This document shows positions 1-10,894 of a stretch of 64,000 nucleotides of DNA, piece after piece (position 1 is the stretch's first letter; every line of letters starts with the position of its first letter). This DNA comes from Endomychus coccineus (taxonomy: Eukaryota > Arthropoda > Insecta > Coleoptera > Endomychidae): NCBI GenBank assembly GCA_958510875.1, contig OY294067.1, forward strand, positions 54,944,039 through 55,008,038, given 5' to 3'. The translations under genes and the position numbers were made by a program. The notes beneath the pieces are model-generated. The model made no database searches. It saw only the letters and a list, made by a program, of their open reading frames with translations, and was not told the DNA's origin.

Positions 1-1068
1 TTTCGAAACATGTTCACACATTCCTCTAGATCAGTGTTTATCATATGGTGGTCCGCTAACCCCATTATACCCAAATTTTTAACTTCGATTTTGAAGGATT
101 TGATCTCTATAATCCTGAACATGTTCTCTTGTGGAGCATTCACCATCCACAGCTGTTATTGTTATTGCCGCATGCCCCTCACTCCGATAACAAAAGCCAG
201 TATTGGAATTCCGGCATCTCTGATTCGGGTCCTGGTGTTATTGCTGTCTTATATTGGGATTGGGATTTTGAGGATTTTAGAAAACACTGCTCTACAGTTA
301 TGAGACATATATAACCTGCTGTCTCCTAGACGTGGAATGAGTCTGCTCTATGGAGGATCTCATGTTGTGTGGAGCCATATTCACATCTTTAGTGAATATG
401 CTGACTCTGGCTCGGTCCAGACCCCCGACTTGACCGTCGTATCCCATGATTCTTGAATCAGTGACGCGTTAAGTTTTTGCTCAACCGACTTTCTGAAAAT
501 CAGTGCAGTTGACGACTTACCGCACTCATAAAATAGATATTAAAATTGAGATTCTAGAAATTAATCAGTTATTCGATACGTACTTTTGCGATCCTATGGA
601 GCTCAGCTGTGTTCGGAAAATTCTAAGGAATACAATTCACTAATTCAATTGAAATAAGCAGCAAAATCATACTTCCGTAAAATCACAGTAAGTCATGGAG
701 TCAATACCTAGACATAACTCTTTATAATGCACAAACAATGATAATTCATGAAGTCTTCCCATTATATTTGCTGATAATATCCTATGGAATGATATTTATA
801 GACTCAGATACATTAAGTTATGTTCCAATTAATTAGGAATGAAGGCTTCATGGCCTATTACATATTTTGCTTCAATGTTTGCTCGTATACTCAGACTACA
901 ATACGATTGCAGCAGTTCTAGATTCTATTTCGAAGGAGCATTTGAAATGTTGTATGTCTAGTCATGCGTCAATTCGATTTAATGAAGTTATTTATTATAT
1001 CTGACACTATCACACCTTGTTTTATACCATTCAAACATAAACACTGATATCACATTTCGCCCTTACAG
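1..1068. other. unassigned AT-rich sequence, no gene seen
   Basis: Short overlapping reading frames between 10 and 314 show no recognisable domain and no codon pattern that I trust. I see no terminal repeats, tandem array or RNA-like fold. It is treated as non-coding or as decayed repeat. Confidence 0.3.
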
Positions 1069-1434
1069 TTATTCGCAATATGCTGTTATGAAAAATACCT
1101 TTTCTGTTTCTATATTATACAATTCTTTGGAAATGCTATTATAGGAATATGAGGGATAGGCATCATATAATATAAATACCATTTTTATGGCTGTTATCCG
1201 CAGACTTCGCCTATAGCTTTGCCGCAAAAGCAATTTAATAAATTCAGATATATCTCCGACTGAGGACAATCCCTTAACCACACTATCAATCCCAAATAGT
1301 ATGCAAACAGGACTATGGTGAATGAAAGTTTCACAGTACTTTAGCAATATTTTTAGTGGATAAGTGTTATTGTCCCTATTTATAGTGTGGAAAACACCGA
1401 CTTCACATGAATCAAGAAAAACGTTACTGTACAT
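1069..1434 (-). CDS. hypothetical 121-aa ORF inside a dispersed repeat
   Basis: The frame opens with a true ATG at 1434 and runs 121 codons. I recognise no family and see no signal peptide; it has cysteines scattered without a metal-binding spacing. The DNA of roughly 1190-1400 is recognisably repeated at 57470-57690, where the same frame is broken by stops. That suggests a fragment of an unidentified mobile element rather than a host gene, although a chance frame cannot be excluded. Confidence 0.2.
   Translation of the reverse strand: MYSNVFLDSCEVGVFHTINRDNNTYPLKILLKYCETFIHHSPVCILFGIDSVVKGLSSVGDISEFIKLLLRQSYRRSLRITAIKMVFILYDAYPSYSYNSISKELYNIETEKVFFITAYCE
1190..1400 (+). repeat. dispersed repeat, copy 1 of 2
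   Basis: Blocks such as AAAGCAATTTA, the stretch from TATCTCC to CCCTT, AAATAGTAT, and GTACTTTA followed by ATATTTTTAGTG and AAGTGTTA occur in the same order and orientation at 57470-57690. The identity is interrupted by indels, so the copies are old. The parent element is unknown. Confidence 0.5.
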
Positions 1435-4400
1435 TTTTTTTATAGAATATTAAATACAAAAGAGTTTTCTAACAAATTTGAAAAAAATGTGATTGTAAAT
1501 TGTTTTGAAATAGTCATATCAGAGCAACTGTCATTTTTGGATGTCACATTCGAGGTTCTGTGGCATAAGATTTTATACAGCAAAATCGTGGACTAAATTT
1601 TTCTCAATGAAACCTTATTAATGGTAATAAACTACAGAGAAAAATTATGCAGTTTTTGATTTAAAACTAAACATGTTTTAGTAATAGTAAAAACGTACTA
1701 ACAAATGATTGTACATTAATAGTTATCATGCATGAATCAATTGAGACTCAAATATATCAAAATATTGTAACAGAGCCGAGCGTATATTTTATAAATCTGA
1801 AATACTGTTTAACTAAGGTTATCACCCACCACAAGTTCCAATATGAAACCAGCCGTTCTATACCCTTACTTCCAAACAAGTGAGACCTCCACGGCAATTT
1901 ATAACCTCATGTTCCAAACTATTGATTTCTGAAGCTATAACTTTCTGTCAACTCCATATTTATATTTTCAGGCAAGTGAATAGGTTTGAAAGCCTATCTC
2001 ACCCTTTCTAACAGTTGGTTGTGTATTATGTCAGGCAGCGTTGATATCTCATCGATGTGTTATATGAATTGAGAATTATTTGTTGGAACCTGCTCGGGTA
2101 TCAAAGATCTTAGTTGATCCGTATACCCTTGAAGTTCTTTCAAGCTGCTACCACTAGGTGTATATTTCAGGCCACCTAGAACTAGACTACGATGCATTGA
2201 TATCTTTCCAGGGACCGCCTCGAATTTCGTACAATCATATCTTTATAACTATTCAAGCGTACGTTCTGAGAGTCGTATTCGCTGACAGGTGATCAGGAAT
2301 TACCAGTTAAACTCGTTAATCAAATTAAATGATGAATATGTATTGAAAAAAAGTTAACATAATTCAGTACAACACAACAAATGATTATAAAATTAGTTCA
2401 AAATTTGGTTACGGGAATGATACATATGAATTTAAATACGTCTAATTGAGGTACACCCCAAGTGGGTACCGGCATTATCAATGCCGCTAGTTCTACCCCA
2501 TTCGCCAGCGAGCGAGTTCCTGCTCAAGTTCTCTCAAGAGAGTTGAAATCAGTGAAAGCTGATTAGCACAAACGGAACAGTGATCGATTTCGCGTTCGAC
2601 CACGCCAATGATTGATAGATAATATTTAGAATTGAAGGAGGATTCCTCTCTCTGGTAACCTGGGGCAAGCGTAACGACCTGATACTCTGTCATATCTCTT
2701 AAGTGATCTTCAATAAGGGGAATTACAATTGATCACTCTAACTAGCTGGAAAGAACATTGTCGAGCGGAGCGCATCTGAAAGTTGAATAACCACATTATA
2801 TTATATTGCCGATTCGAAGGTTGAAGTCAATATAACAATTGTTCTTTAGCAATCAAAATGCACTTACCCTGTTGGTCTAATATTACAGTTTCCTCTCGAA
2901 TCCCTTGTAGAAATAGCACACAGGGAATTTACGCACTCGAGTTCTACGTCGGATTAAATTATGGATGTTATGGAATTGTCACAAAAAGATTTGAAGCGAA
3001 CTAGGACTCGCGCACACAAGTTCAGCACCGCCTTACCCTAGGAATACATAACCATTGTTGCACAAGTACTACGTTCAATTTTGCTTCGCAAATGGGTTCT
3101 AACTATGAGCAATGCTCCAAACTAAGCAAGCTACCTATAGCCAAGGATTTCTTTCTTTTACTACAGTACAAGCAAAATTTAACGTAGGTTGAATTCAAGT
3201 AATTTCTCCGTTGACTTATATGAACATAAATTGGATAGACAGAACTTGATATTCAATCTCAATCTAGTTATTTCAATCTCAATCTGGTTAATTCAATTTA
3301 ATCAGCTAATAAACAGTATACTAATTAATTTTGGAAAAATATGATCTTAAGAACAGAAATTAACCTGGATTATGGTTCTACTTGACTTGACTGGGAAAAT
3401 AATGTATAGATTTATTACCTCAACAACAATGAAAACAAAAATTTAAAATATTTTAATCACTTTAAGTGTGTAATGGATTATCATTTAAGGAGTAAAGGCT
3501 GACTGGAAAAAAGTCTAGCTTACCGAGCGAGTAGGTGGTGCTTTTTTTCTGAATGTAATTCGTTTTCATGAAACCCTCGAAGCGGGAGCCACCCCACGCG
3601 TAAAGCTCAGAAAATATGTTCAATTTAGGATACCGGGGGCAGAACCGGCCCATACGTTATCAAAACGACCTATAGGAATCTCACTAGGCGCAAGAACAGT
3701 CCGTGGGGGTTCTTTTCAATTCCACGTGGATTTATCCTGACTCGGGTAAAAAGTGTCACTGGCCTCGTGCTAAGTATGATTCCTTGCTGGCCTAGTCGGT
3801 GCCCCGGAAAGGAGAGATCGAATCACGAAACAGACCATAGGTAGACCTGTCTGACTTCTCATATGTTCTATCAAAATATAATAATTCATAAACTTCATTT
3901 CGAATTAAATTGAATTATACAGAGGACCCAAAAGTAATAATCTGAGATTATTACAATAAATTAACAATGGTATTCTTTCCGATAACAAATTTCAGTTGTT
4001 ATTTGTGCAGAATTTGATCATAAAAACTCCAAAAATCTTTGAGAATGTAAATCCTGTAGTTCTTTGAATTTCCGATCTGATATCAGAAGCGGGCCTGAAA
4101 ACAACTTGGGAAAAGTCACTGTGGAAAATTGTTCATGTTTTTTGGCCTCCGGGGAAGCTCTTGGAATTCAGCATCAAAATCTGGTTTATAGAAAAGCCTT
4201 CCCTCGTGGTATTTCAAAATACGCAAATCAGTTACTTCTCGGTCATGAGCCCCTTTCCCAGGACGAATTAACTCGTATCTATGGAGCGGTTTGTACCCAT
4301 AATTCAAAAAAAGTCAGATGATGGCTTTATGGCTACAAACAGATTGCTCTTTCGTGCTTGACTGGTAACTGTTACATAATGATATGGAACATAAATTTCC

Positions 4401-4540
4401 CTATTTTTCAAAGCTTTCTACATCGAGGTATGAACAGAATTGCACTCCATCTGCGTGTGTCCCTTAATTGAGAGTTTTTGGTATGTGCAGTCATGTGTGG
4501 CAACATCGAATACAGTACTGTAATTCAGTAGTTACTCTTG
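1435..4540. other. unassigned stretch, no confident gene
   Basis: About 3.1 kb without a recognisable domain, terminal repeat or tandem array. Two slightly GC-richer islands stand out: 2440-2700, with a 66-aa frame listed separately, and 3520-3830. The latter looks like decayed retroelement untranslated sequence, but I cannot assign it. A frame at 4064-4321 has no ATG at its start and no recognised domain. Confidence 0.3.
2493..2693 (-). CDS. hypothetical 66-aa ORF
   Basis: ATG at 2693, with a CSVC pair near residue 40 followed by a short Leu/Glu-rich segment that could be helical. The GC content is above that of its surroundings. It is too short to identify; it could be an exon fragment, a decayed element ORF or chance. 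Confidence 0.12.
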   Translation of the reverse strand: MTEYQVVTLAPGYQREESSFNSKYYLSIIGVVEREIDHCSVCANQLSLISTLLRELEQELARWRMG

Positions 4541-4544
4541 ACAC

Positions 4545-4620
4545 AGGTATGAATTATATATAAATTCTCGAGAAATAGGTCACACTAACAATATGATTAT
4601 TATTTTCGTCTTTACATTGT
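4545..4620 (-). repeat. Penelope-type pseudo-LTR piece, inverted relative to 63235-63305
   Basis: Read on the minus strand this matches the stretch after the 62-kb PLE: the shared blocks TATAAATTCTCG, GGTCACACTAACA and ATTATTATTTT appear in order. It sits directly upstream of a PLE reverse-transcriptase remnant. Inverted pseudo-LTRs next to PLE bodies are typical of this class. Confidence 0.6.
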
Positions 4621-4669
4621 AAGAAATTTTGGAGCACCTACCTACAATTAATCTAAATTTTCATCACAA

Positions 4670-5615
4670 TTTAACAACAATATGATAGGCAAAAATAAAT
4701 CTTATGTGAAAGACTTATGGCATTTTGATGAATTTATAAAAAATCAATCCGTATATCATCTATTAATTTCCTCGGACGTTGTTTCTTAATTTACAAATAT
4801 ACCAGTCGCCTCGGCATGGAGTAGCATGAAGAAACGTTGGGCAGAGATTAAAAACCAACACCTCTAGATCAATCTGAATTTATAAAGTTTTGGTTATGAT
4901 GCACATATTTGCAATACGGTGAGCTATATTTTTGGCTAATATTCGAGACAGCAATGGAATCTCCTATCTCGGCTACTATTGCTGACCTAAACATGGAATA
5001 CACAAAGAAATCTATAATGTCATTGGATTTTCAACCCGTATTCTTTGAACGGTATGTAGATAATCGCCTAGTGTGTGTTCCCAATGATAAAATACAGTAC
5101 GTGATTAATAAATTCAACAATTTCCACTGTAAACTTCAATTTACTTGTGAAATAGAAATGAACAAAAACATAAATTTCCCAGATATGAACATTAGGCATG
5201 ATGCAGATGGAAAAATAAAACTTCGTGGTTTATTATAGAAGTTTGGTCTCAGCATTATCTTCACTTCAATCTCGTTGTACCAACAAGTTATAGACAAAAT
5301 GTTATAAATAGCCTTACAGATCCCGCTGTTAAATTGCCCCACCCAGAGAACCGTCCCAAAAATTTCTAAAATTATTCGTAATAGACTGGAAATGAATGGT
5401 TACCCAAAACCATGTTTTAATCCCATCATTAAAGAAAGAATAAACAAAACCTATAATGAAACGTCATATATAGAAAACATAAACGGTAATACAGATAAGT
5501 TTATAACATTATCATATTTTCCGCTGGCTATGATGGGTAACTTGTCTATGAAAACGTTCAAACATGCCATTGCTTTTCGGATTATAGCGATTTCTCTGTG
5601 TTCCTATTGATTTTA
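4670..5615 (+). pseudogene. Penelope-like element reverse transcriptase, broken
   Basis: Several plus frames read as a PLE reverse transcriptase. A block resembling DVVSLFTNIP lies near 4770-4810, with a stop in place of one residue. AMESPISATIADLNMEY (palm, near 4950-5000) is followed by the catalytic box RYVDN (5050-5064), where the family has YVDD, and then by KIQYVINKFNNFHCKLQFT and a downstream NGYP-type block. Stops at 4790 and 5236 and the frame change before 5392 break it. The GIY-YIG end is not seen here. It is a sister of the copy at 61965-62700. It is a dead fragment because the second catalytic aspartate is changed and the frame is interrupted. Confidence 0.85.
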
Positions 5616-5639
5616 AAACTTCAGAAAACATATTTGATT

Positions 5640-6857
5640 CGACTTATTCACCTGCATCTGTGGTTATGATGTGCACGGAAACGTGAGATGTAATGTGTTT
5701 TCTATGAGCAAGGAAACAACTATTTTGAAGTGGATATATACGTTTTTTTCTAATTATTGAAATAGTCATACCTATTTTTTTCTGCAATAATAATATTTGG
5801 TAGTGTACATGTTTCTAGGAAAGTTGTAAAAAACTATCCTTAAGTCCAATCTCCCGTTGTTAAGTAGCTTGAGGTCACCATTAGTTAACTCTTGAGGTAA
5901 CCGCAAGATTGTTGGCTCAACACCGGGGTCAGCTTGAACGAATTAAAGGTCGATCTAAATTTCATTCGTCACGTCTCTTGCAATGGAAGGAAAGATAAAA
6001 CCGTATATTGAAGCTGCAGAATCTCTGAAATGAAGTTGTTATGTTACTTCTACTTACAAGAAACAAATTTTGCCAACGTTATAGCATAGTCTTCTACCTG
6101 TTAAGTTGAGTACATATGATTGGGCAAATTATACTTCTAGAAAAGCTGTGCTTTCGTGCAGCACGTACCTACTTAAACGAGATTGCAGCGTCAACTATCG
6201 AAAATTCCAGTTCCGTGATAAAGAATGCAGTTTCTAACAGCTATTGAAGTTCTCTACATATGTCAGTACTCAGTGGAAGTACACTGTGAATGTGTTGGAT
6301 AATAAAAGAAGAGAATTTTTCGTTTATAGAAACTTCCATGCACTTTTAGGAAATTGTAGAAATTCTATCTATCCAACTATCTTTGCGAGAGGTTAAATTC
6401 GATTTGAACGTTATCATATATTCAGACTAATTATGCTAATACATTCGCATTTCTTCCAATTTTGTATGCATTAAGCTAATGACATTTTGGAGTTCTATTA
6501 AGAATTATCTACACGTTGTCTGTACTCGAGAATAATGCAAATTCATTTTATCATGGAATGGAACATCCAATTTCCTTCCTTCTCTAATCAAATACTATAG
6601 ATTCAGTAGTTACCAGGCTATTTAAATTTGAACAAATTCTAATTATTGAACCCGATTCTTATTCTGTAGATAGGTAAATCATAGGGAAATAGTAACGAAA
6701 CATCACCAACATTTCCAAATACAGATCTAATGTTAACAATTTTGTAAACATTGATTTTTATCCCCAACTTACGATAGAATTTTTCACATTCACATTCGAT
6801 ATTCGTTACATAGTGTTAGATATTTTCAGACACTAAAGATTACAGATTCCAGGTACC
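5640..6857. other. unassigned stretch between two elements
   Basis: No ORF, tandem repeat or terminal repeat that I can support. This is the likely pre-insertion flank of the young retrotransposon that starts at 6871. Confidence 0.35.
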
Positions 6858-6870
6858 TGTAATTCTACTT
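6858..6870. repeat. 13-bp target-site duplication, 3' flank of the retrotransposon
   Basis: TGTAATTCTACTT lies immediately beside the poly(T) run, which is the poly(A) tail seen from the plus strand. The same 13 bases recur at 12539-12551. The final two T bases could also belong to the tail. Confidence 0.9.
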
Positions 6871-6885
6871 TTTTTTTTTTTTTTT
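6871..6885 (-). other. poly(A) tail of the non-LTR retrotransposon
   Basis: A run of T on the plus strand equals poly(A) at the 3' end of the minus-strand element. No AATAAA hexamer is visible in the bases directly before it, so tail formation may use a variant signal. Confidence 0.85.
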
Positions 6886-7180
6886 CTAATTATATGGCTT
6901 TGGTCTTAACCTTTAGCCAACAGCCTCTGTCACGTACAGCAAGGGTACAATATCAATAATTAATTGGAATAAAAGAATTCAGAATATAGTAAGGGTGCCA
7001 TTGCCAGCGTCATAAAACTTAGTTATTACAAATCATCCACCTAAAAAACTCAAGGGATTATAGACAGGGATACTTTTCACGTTAAGGGGTCTCTCATAAC
7101 GTCTTATTACACAAAACATAGGAAGACCATGGGTAATGTCCAGGTTTTTAACATAGGTTGAGAGGGAGGTTACACAAATA

Positions 7181-10100
7181 CTAAATATCTAACCTAGCAG
7201 AAACAACAAATTTATACAGCAGTTGGTATAAGCTTATGTCTTGAGTGCTTAGCAAGTAGTTTATATTTAACGGGTAATTTAAGTTGTACGGCCTTAACTG
7301 TTCTATTAAGGTTGCAGTTTCCAATTGACGGAGCGGACAATTAAAAAACAAATGATTAAGGTCACCTACTTCGCCACATTCACACAGATTTGTGGGAAGT
7401 ATTTTAATATAATTTAAATGTGCAGGAAAGCGACCATGATTAAATTTCAATCTGACGATAGTGGTGTATATTTTTCTTGGCAATTGTAACGTTTTGTGAT
7501 ACCATGATTTTCTTGGAATTTCTGGATGAATCAAAAAATAGTTTGTAGGTTTTCGCAGATTTTGCTGTTTGTAAAGTAATATCCATGTTCTCCTAATCTC
7601 TGATTTGTAGTTGCAGATGAAATCACTGTGTGGTGTGACTTTATGTAGATAGTTTTCAAAATTGGTGGCTTGCTTTGCGTACAGATCAACCTTTTCATTT
7701 CCCTTTATTCCACAATGCGCTTTAACCCAAACAAAAATAATACTATAATTTTGTTCAAGTAATTCCATGTATTTCCGGACTATCATTAGAATAAGGGGCG
7801 AACTCTTACGGTTAACGTTTTTTAATGATTTCAATACGCTTTTGCTATCTGATAATATAATCGTTTCTTTAGCTACACAACGCTGACAATAGTTCAAAGC
7901 TTGTAATAGCGCCATAGCCTCAGCAGTAAATATGGAAGAAAATTTACATAGTCGAAAATTTATTGTATGATTATCATCGGGAATATAAATAGCGAGACCC
8001 ACTGATTCAGGCATTTTTGAGCCATCTGTGTAGATTTTTTTAAAATTTTCGTAATGTTCCAATTCTTGGAGTAATATTTTATGGTTCAAGTTATCTATCT
8101 TAGAATAGCTAGGTAGAATGACAGGGATATCTAGCAATATTTGCTTGTAGGGTCCGCAAAAATAGTTATAGCAGCTGTTATTAAATAAAAATTGTGATAT
8201 GTCACCCATTGATTCAACAGCTTGTGCACAAGGAGGAGAATTTCGGTTTTTCCAATATGAACTTGTCAGGTTATCCGTACATAAATTTGTTATTCTAATA
8301 CTCAGTTCTTCATCAAATGATGCTCGCAGTTTAATAACGAATTTATACGCAAGGAATTGTCTACGTAGAGTTAATGGTAATTCATTGCACTCAGCCTGTA
8401 AGGCACAAATTGGGGTGGAAATCATGGCTCCACAACATATACGTAAAGCTTTATTTTGTACACATTCCAATCTTTTCAGCATGGTATTGTTGCAAGATCC
8501 ATAAAAAATACAGCCATAGTCGATAATAGAACGTATAGTGGTCCGATATAATAATAGAGCTGTACTTATATCTGCTCCCCAAGACAATTTTGTGACTAAT
8601 CGTAAGATATTGAGTGTCTTTTCACATCTGGAAATTAAGTATTTAATATGTGGAGTCCATAACATCTTTGTGTCCAAAATGAAACCGAGATATTTAACTT
8701 CCTTGCAATATCGAATGTCTTGATTGGCCAATTTAAGACTGTTGTACGCTGGAATTCTGTGCCTCGTGAAAATGGTTACACAGGTCTTAGTAGCGGATAA
8801 GTTAAATTGTTTTTTGTTAGCCCAGGCTAAAATAATTTTCATACAGATATTAAGAGACGTGTGACAGTTTTCCATGCTCCTTTCAATGCAGTAAGCAACA
8901 ATATCATCGGCGTATTGAACAAATATAAATCTACCAAATGTGGCCAAATCGTTGGTATAAATATTAAATAGAATAGGGCTGAGGACTGAGCCCTGTGGTA
9001 AGCCAGCTGAAACATATCTGGGACCTAATTTAGATCCGTCGTTCGTTTTTATATATAGCTTTCTATTTCTGTACAAGTTCACTATGTTTCTAGCAATTTG
9101 AGGTGGTATTTGAATATTACGCAATTTAGATTCAAGAATGTTTAAATTAACAGAATCATAAGCTTGTTCGATGTCAAAAAATAGAGCTCCAAGATAATCA
9201 TTGGCAGAAAGTGTCTTTTGTATGTCTGTTATTAGCTGTCCTGCGGCATGAATTGTACCTTTTCCGCATCGGTAACCATATTGATACGTGGGATAATACT
9301 TATGGTGTTCCAACCACCATTCCAAACGTAATTTGATTAGTCTTTCAAGTGTTTTTGATATACATGATATCAATGAAATTGGCCTGAACTTGGTCACGTT
9401 ATCGTTGTGCTTGGGAATAGGTACGATTGTAATAGTTTTGAGCTCTTGCACATCATTGCCAAAAAGAAACATTTTATTGAATATTTCAAGAAGTAAATAT
9501 TCACCTATCTCAGGTAAGTTCTTGATCATAGGATATACTACATGGTCGTAGCCAGGTGATGTGTTGGTATTACTTTTTAATACGGATCTCAATTCTGCCA
9601 AGGAAAATGGTTGCAAAAAATGATGATTATTTGGAAAACTATCATTAGGTACGCTTGAAAAAATAGGCAGCTCTGCAGTATCTGGTGTAAGACTTGTTAG
9701 AAGGTCCATAGCGTCTGAATTGGTGATCTTTGAGGTGCTTTTGTTAGATATAATACCCTTCATTTTCTTCACCTGTTTCCAGATTGAACTCGTAGGTGTG
9801 CTTTTATTCAATTTGCTACAATAACATTTCCAACTTGCACGTGCTTTGGATTTAAGAAATTTTTTGGTTGTGGCAAAAATTTTCTGGCACTCTATGTAGT
9901 TATCTGTAGACGGTTGTAGTTTATACCTATTCAACGCATTTTTACGATTTTGAATTGCTGCTGTACATTCGTGATCCCACCACGCTGGTGAGGGCTTACG
10001 TTTTGGAATAAAAGGAACATTTTTCTTGAAAACTTCTTCACCTACTTCATTCATACCATTCATAAGAATTTGATATAACTCATCTGCGTTAGCTTCATCA

Positions 10101-10870
10101 TTATCAATAGTAACATTTTTGAAGTAGATGTCTAATTTTGATTTGTACATATGCCAGTCAGTTTCATTGAAATTCCATTGACAAGAGGGATAAACGGTTT
10201 TTGTTTCTCCATGGTCAAAGTTCATTAGTATTGGATAGTGATTTGATCCAAGACTATCTGGCAATACTTCCCAATTGATATTTGGTACTAAATTCGGTGT
10301 ACAAATAGTTAGATCAATGACAGATTTATTATTAGTTGTGGTTGGACTACCATCATTCAATATCACCAAATCGTTATTTTCTATCGCGTTCATAATTGCA
10401 TCACCTTGGCTATCATTCTTATAACTGCCCCATGAAAGTCGGTGGGCGTTAAAATCACCACCAATAATAAAAGTATTTTTACATTGTGAAAATAAATTAT
10501 TCCAAGTTGTAGAGTTGGTGTCATTGTCTTGCGTACGATAAATGGATAAGATGTCTAGAGACATTCTTGTTTCAAGAGTAACACCCACAATCATTATGCC
10601 ACCATAATCCAAATCGTCAAACGTTTTTACTGAATACAATAAATGATTAGCTATTATGATAGCAACCCCAGCTTTACCATCAAATCTATCTACCCTCACA
10701 ATATTATATCCATTAATGTTAAAATTTTGATTTGGTTTTAACCAAGTTTCAGACACTAAGACAATATCGACCCGTTTCTCGCTCAGACAATTGAGCAAAC
10801 TGTATTTATTCGATTGTATAGAACGTGCATTCCACTGCAAAATTGATAATGAATCCTTGCTGTCCATCAT
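7181..10870 (-). CDS. ORF2 polyprotein: AP-type endonuclease, reverse transcriptase, RNase H
   Basis: 1229 aa from a double ATG at 10870. The product nicks target DNA and copies the element RNA at the nick. The endonuclease occupies residues 1-220, with Asn14 (QWNAR), Glu41 (SETW), GGDFNAH at 137-143, Asp186 (VIDLT) and His211 in SNHYPI, where many relatives have SDH. The reverse transcriptase follows, with FRPISL, the FFDIEQAYDSV block (motif A), GLPQGSVLSPILF (motif B) and FVQYADD (motif C). RNase H lies near residues 950-1080, with TDGS, TAEA, SDSKS and the KVD aspartates all present. A Cys/His cluster CECGEVGDLNHLFFNC ends the protein. Start and stop are clean and there is no frameshift. 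It lies 24 bp after ORF1 and is presumably translated by reinitiation. Confidence 0.96.
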   Translation of the reverse strand: MMDSKDSLSILQWNARSIQSNKYSLLNCLSEKRVDIVLVSETWLKPNQNFNINGYNIVRVDRFDGKAGVAIIIANHLLYSVKTFDDLDYGGIMIVGVTLETRMSLDILSIYRTQDNDTNSTTWNNLFSQCKNTFIIGGDFNAHRLSWGSYKNDSQGDAIMNAIENNDLVILNDGSPTTTNNKSVIDLTICTPNLVPNINWEVLPDSLGSNHYPILMNFDHGETKTVYPSCQWNFNETDWHMYKSKLDIYFKNVTIDNDEANADELYQILMNGMNEVGEEVFKKNVPFIPKRKPSPAWWDHECTAAIQNRKNALNRYKLQPSTDNYIECQKIFATTKKFLKSKARASWKCYCSKLNKSTPTSSIWKQVKKMKGIISNKSTSKITNSDAMDLLTSLTPDTAELPIFSSVPNDSFPNNHHFLQPFSLAELRSVLKSNTNTSPGYDHVVYPMIKNLPEIGEYLLLEIFNKMFLFGNDVQELKTITIVPIPKHNDNVTKFRPISLISCISKTLERLIKLRLEWWLEHHKYYPTYQYGYRCGKGTIHAAGQLITDIQKTLSANDYLGALFFDIEQAYDSVNLNILESKLRNIQIPPQIARNIVNLYRNRKLYIKTNDGSKLGPRYVSAGLPQGSVLSPILFNIYTNDLATFGRFIFVQYADDIVAYCIERSMENCHTSLNICMKIILAWANKKQFNLSATKTCVTIFTRHRIPAYNSLKLANQDIRYCKEVKYLGFILDTKMLWTPHIKYLISRCEKTLNILRLVTKLSWGADISTALLLYRTTIRSIIDYGCIFYGSCNNTMLKRLECVQNKALRICCGAMISTPICALQAECNELPLTLRRQFLAYKFVIKLRASFDEELSIRITNLCTDNLTSSYWKNRNSPPCAQAVESMGDISQFLFNNSCYNYFCGPYKQILLDIPVILPSYSKIDNLNHKILLQELEHYENFKKIYTDGSKMPESVGLAIYIPDDNHTINFRLCKFSSIFTAEAMALLQALNYCQRCVAKETIILSDSKSVLKSLKNVNRKSSPLILMIVRKYMELLEQNYSIIFVWVKAHCGIKGNEKVDLYAKQATNFENYLHKVTPHSDFICNYKSEIRRTWILLYKQQNLRKPTNYFLIHPEIPRKSWYHKTLQLPRKIYTTIVRLKFNHGRFPAHLNYIKILPTNLCECGEVGDLNHLFFNCPLRQLETATLIEQLRPYNLNYPLNINYLLSTQDISLYQLLYKFVVSARLDI

Positions 10871-10894
10871 TTATGTATGAAATTAGTTTGCAAG

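Noticed and set aside
8199..9551. Plus-strand frames inside 7.2-10.9 kb
   Set aside because: Shadows of the intact ORF2 on the minus strand.
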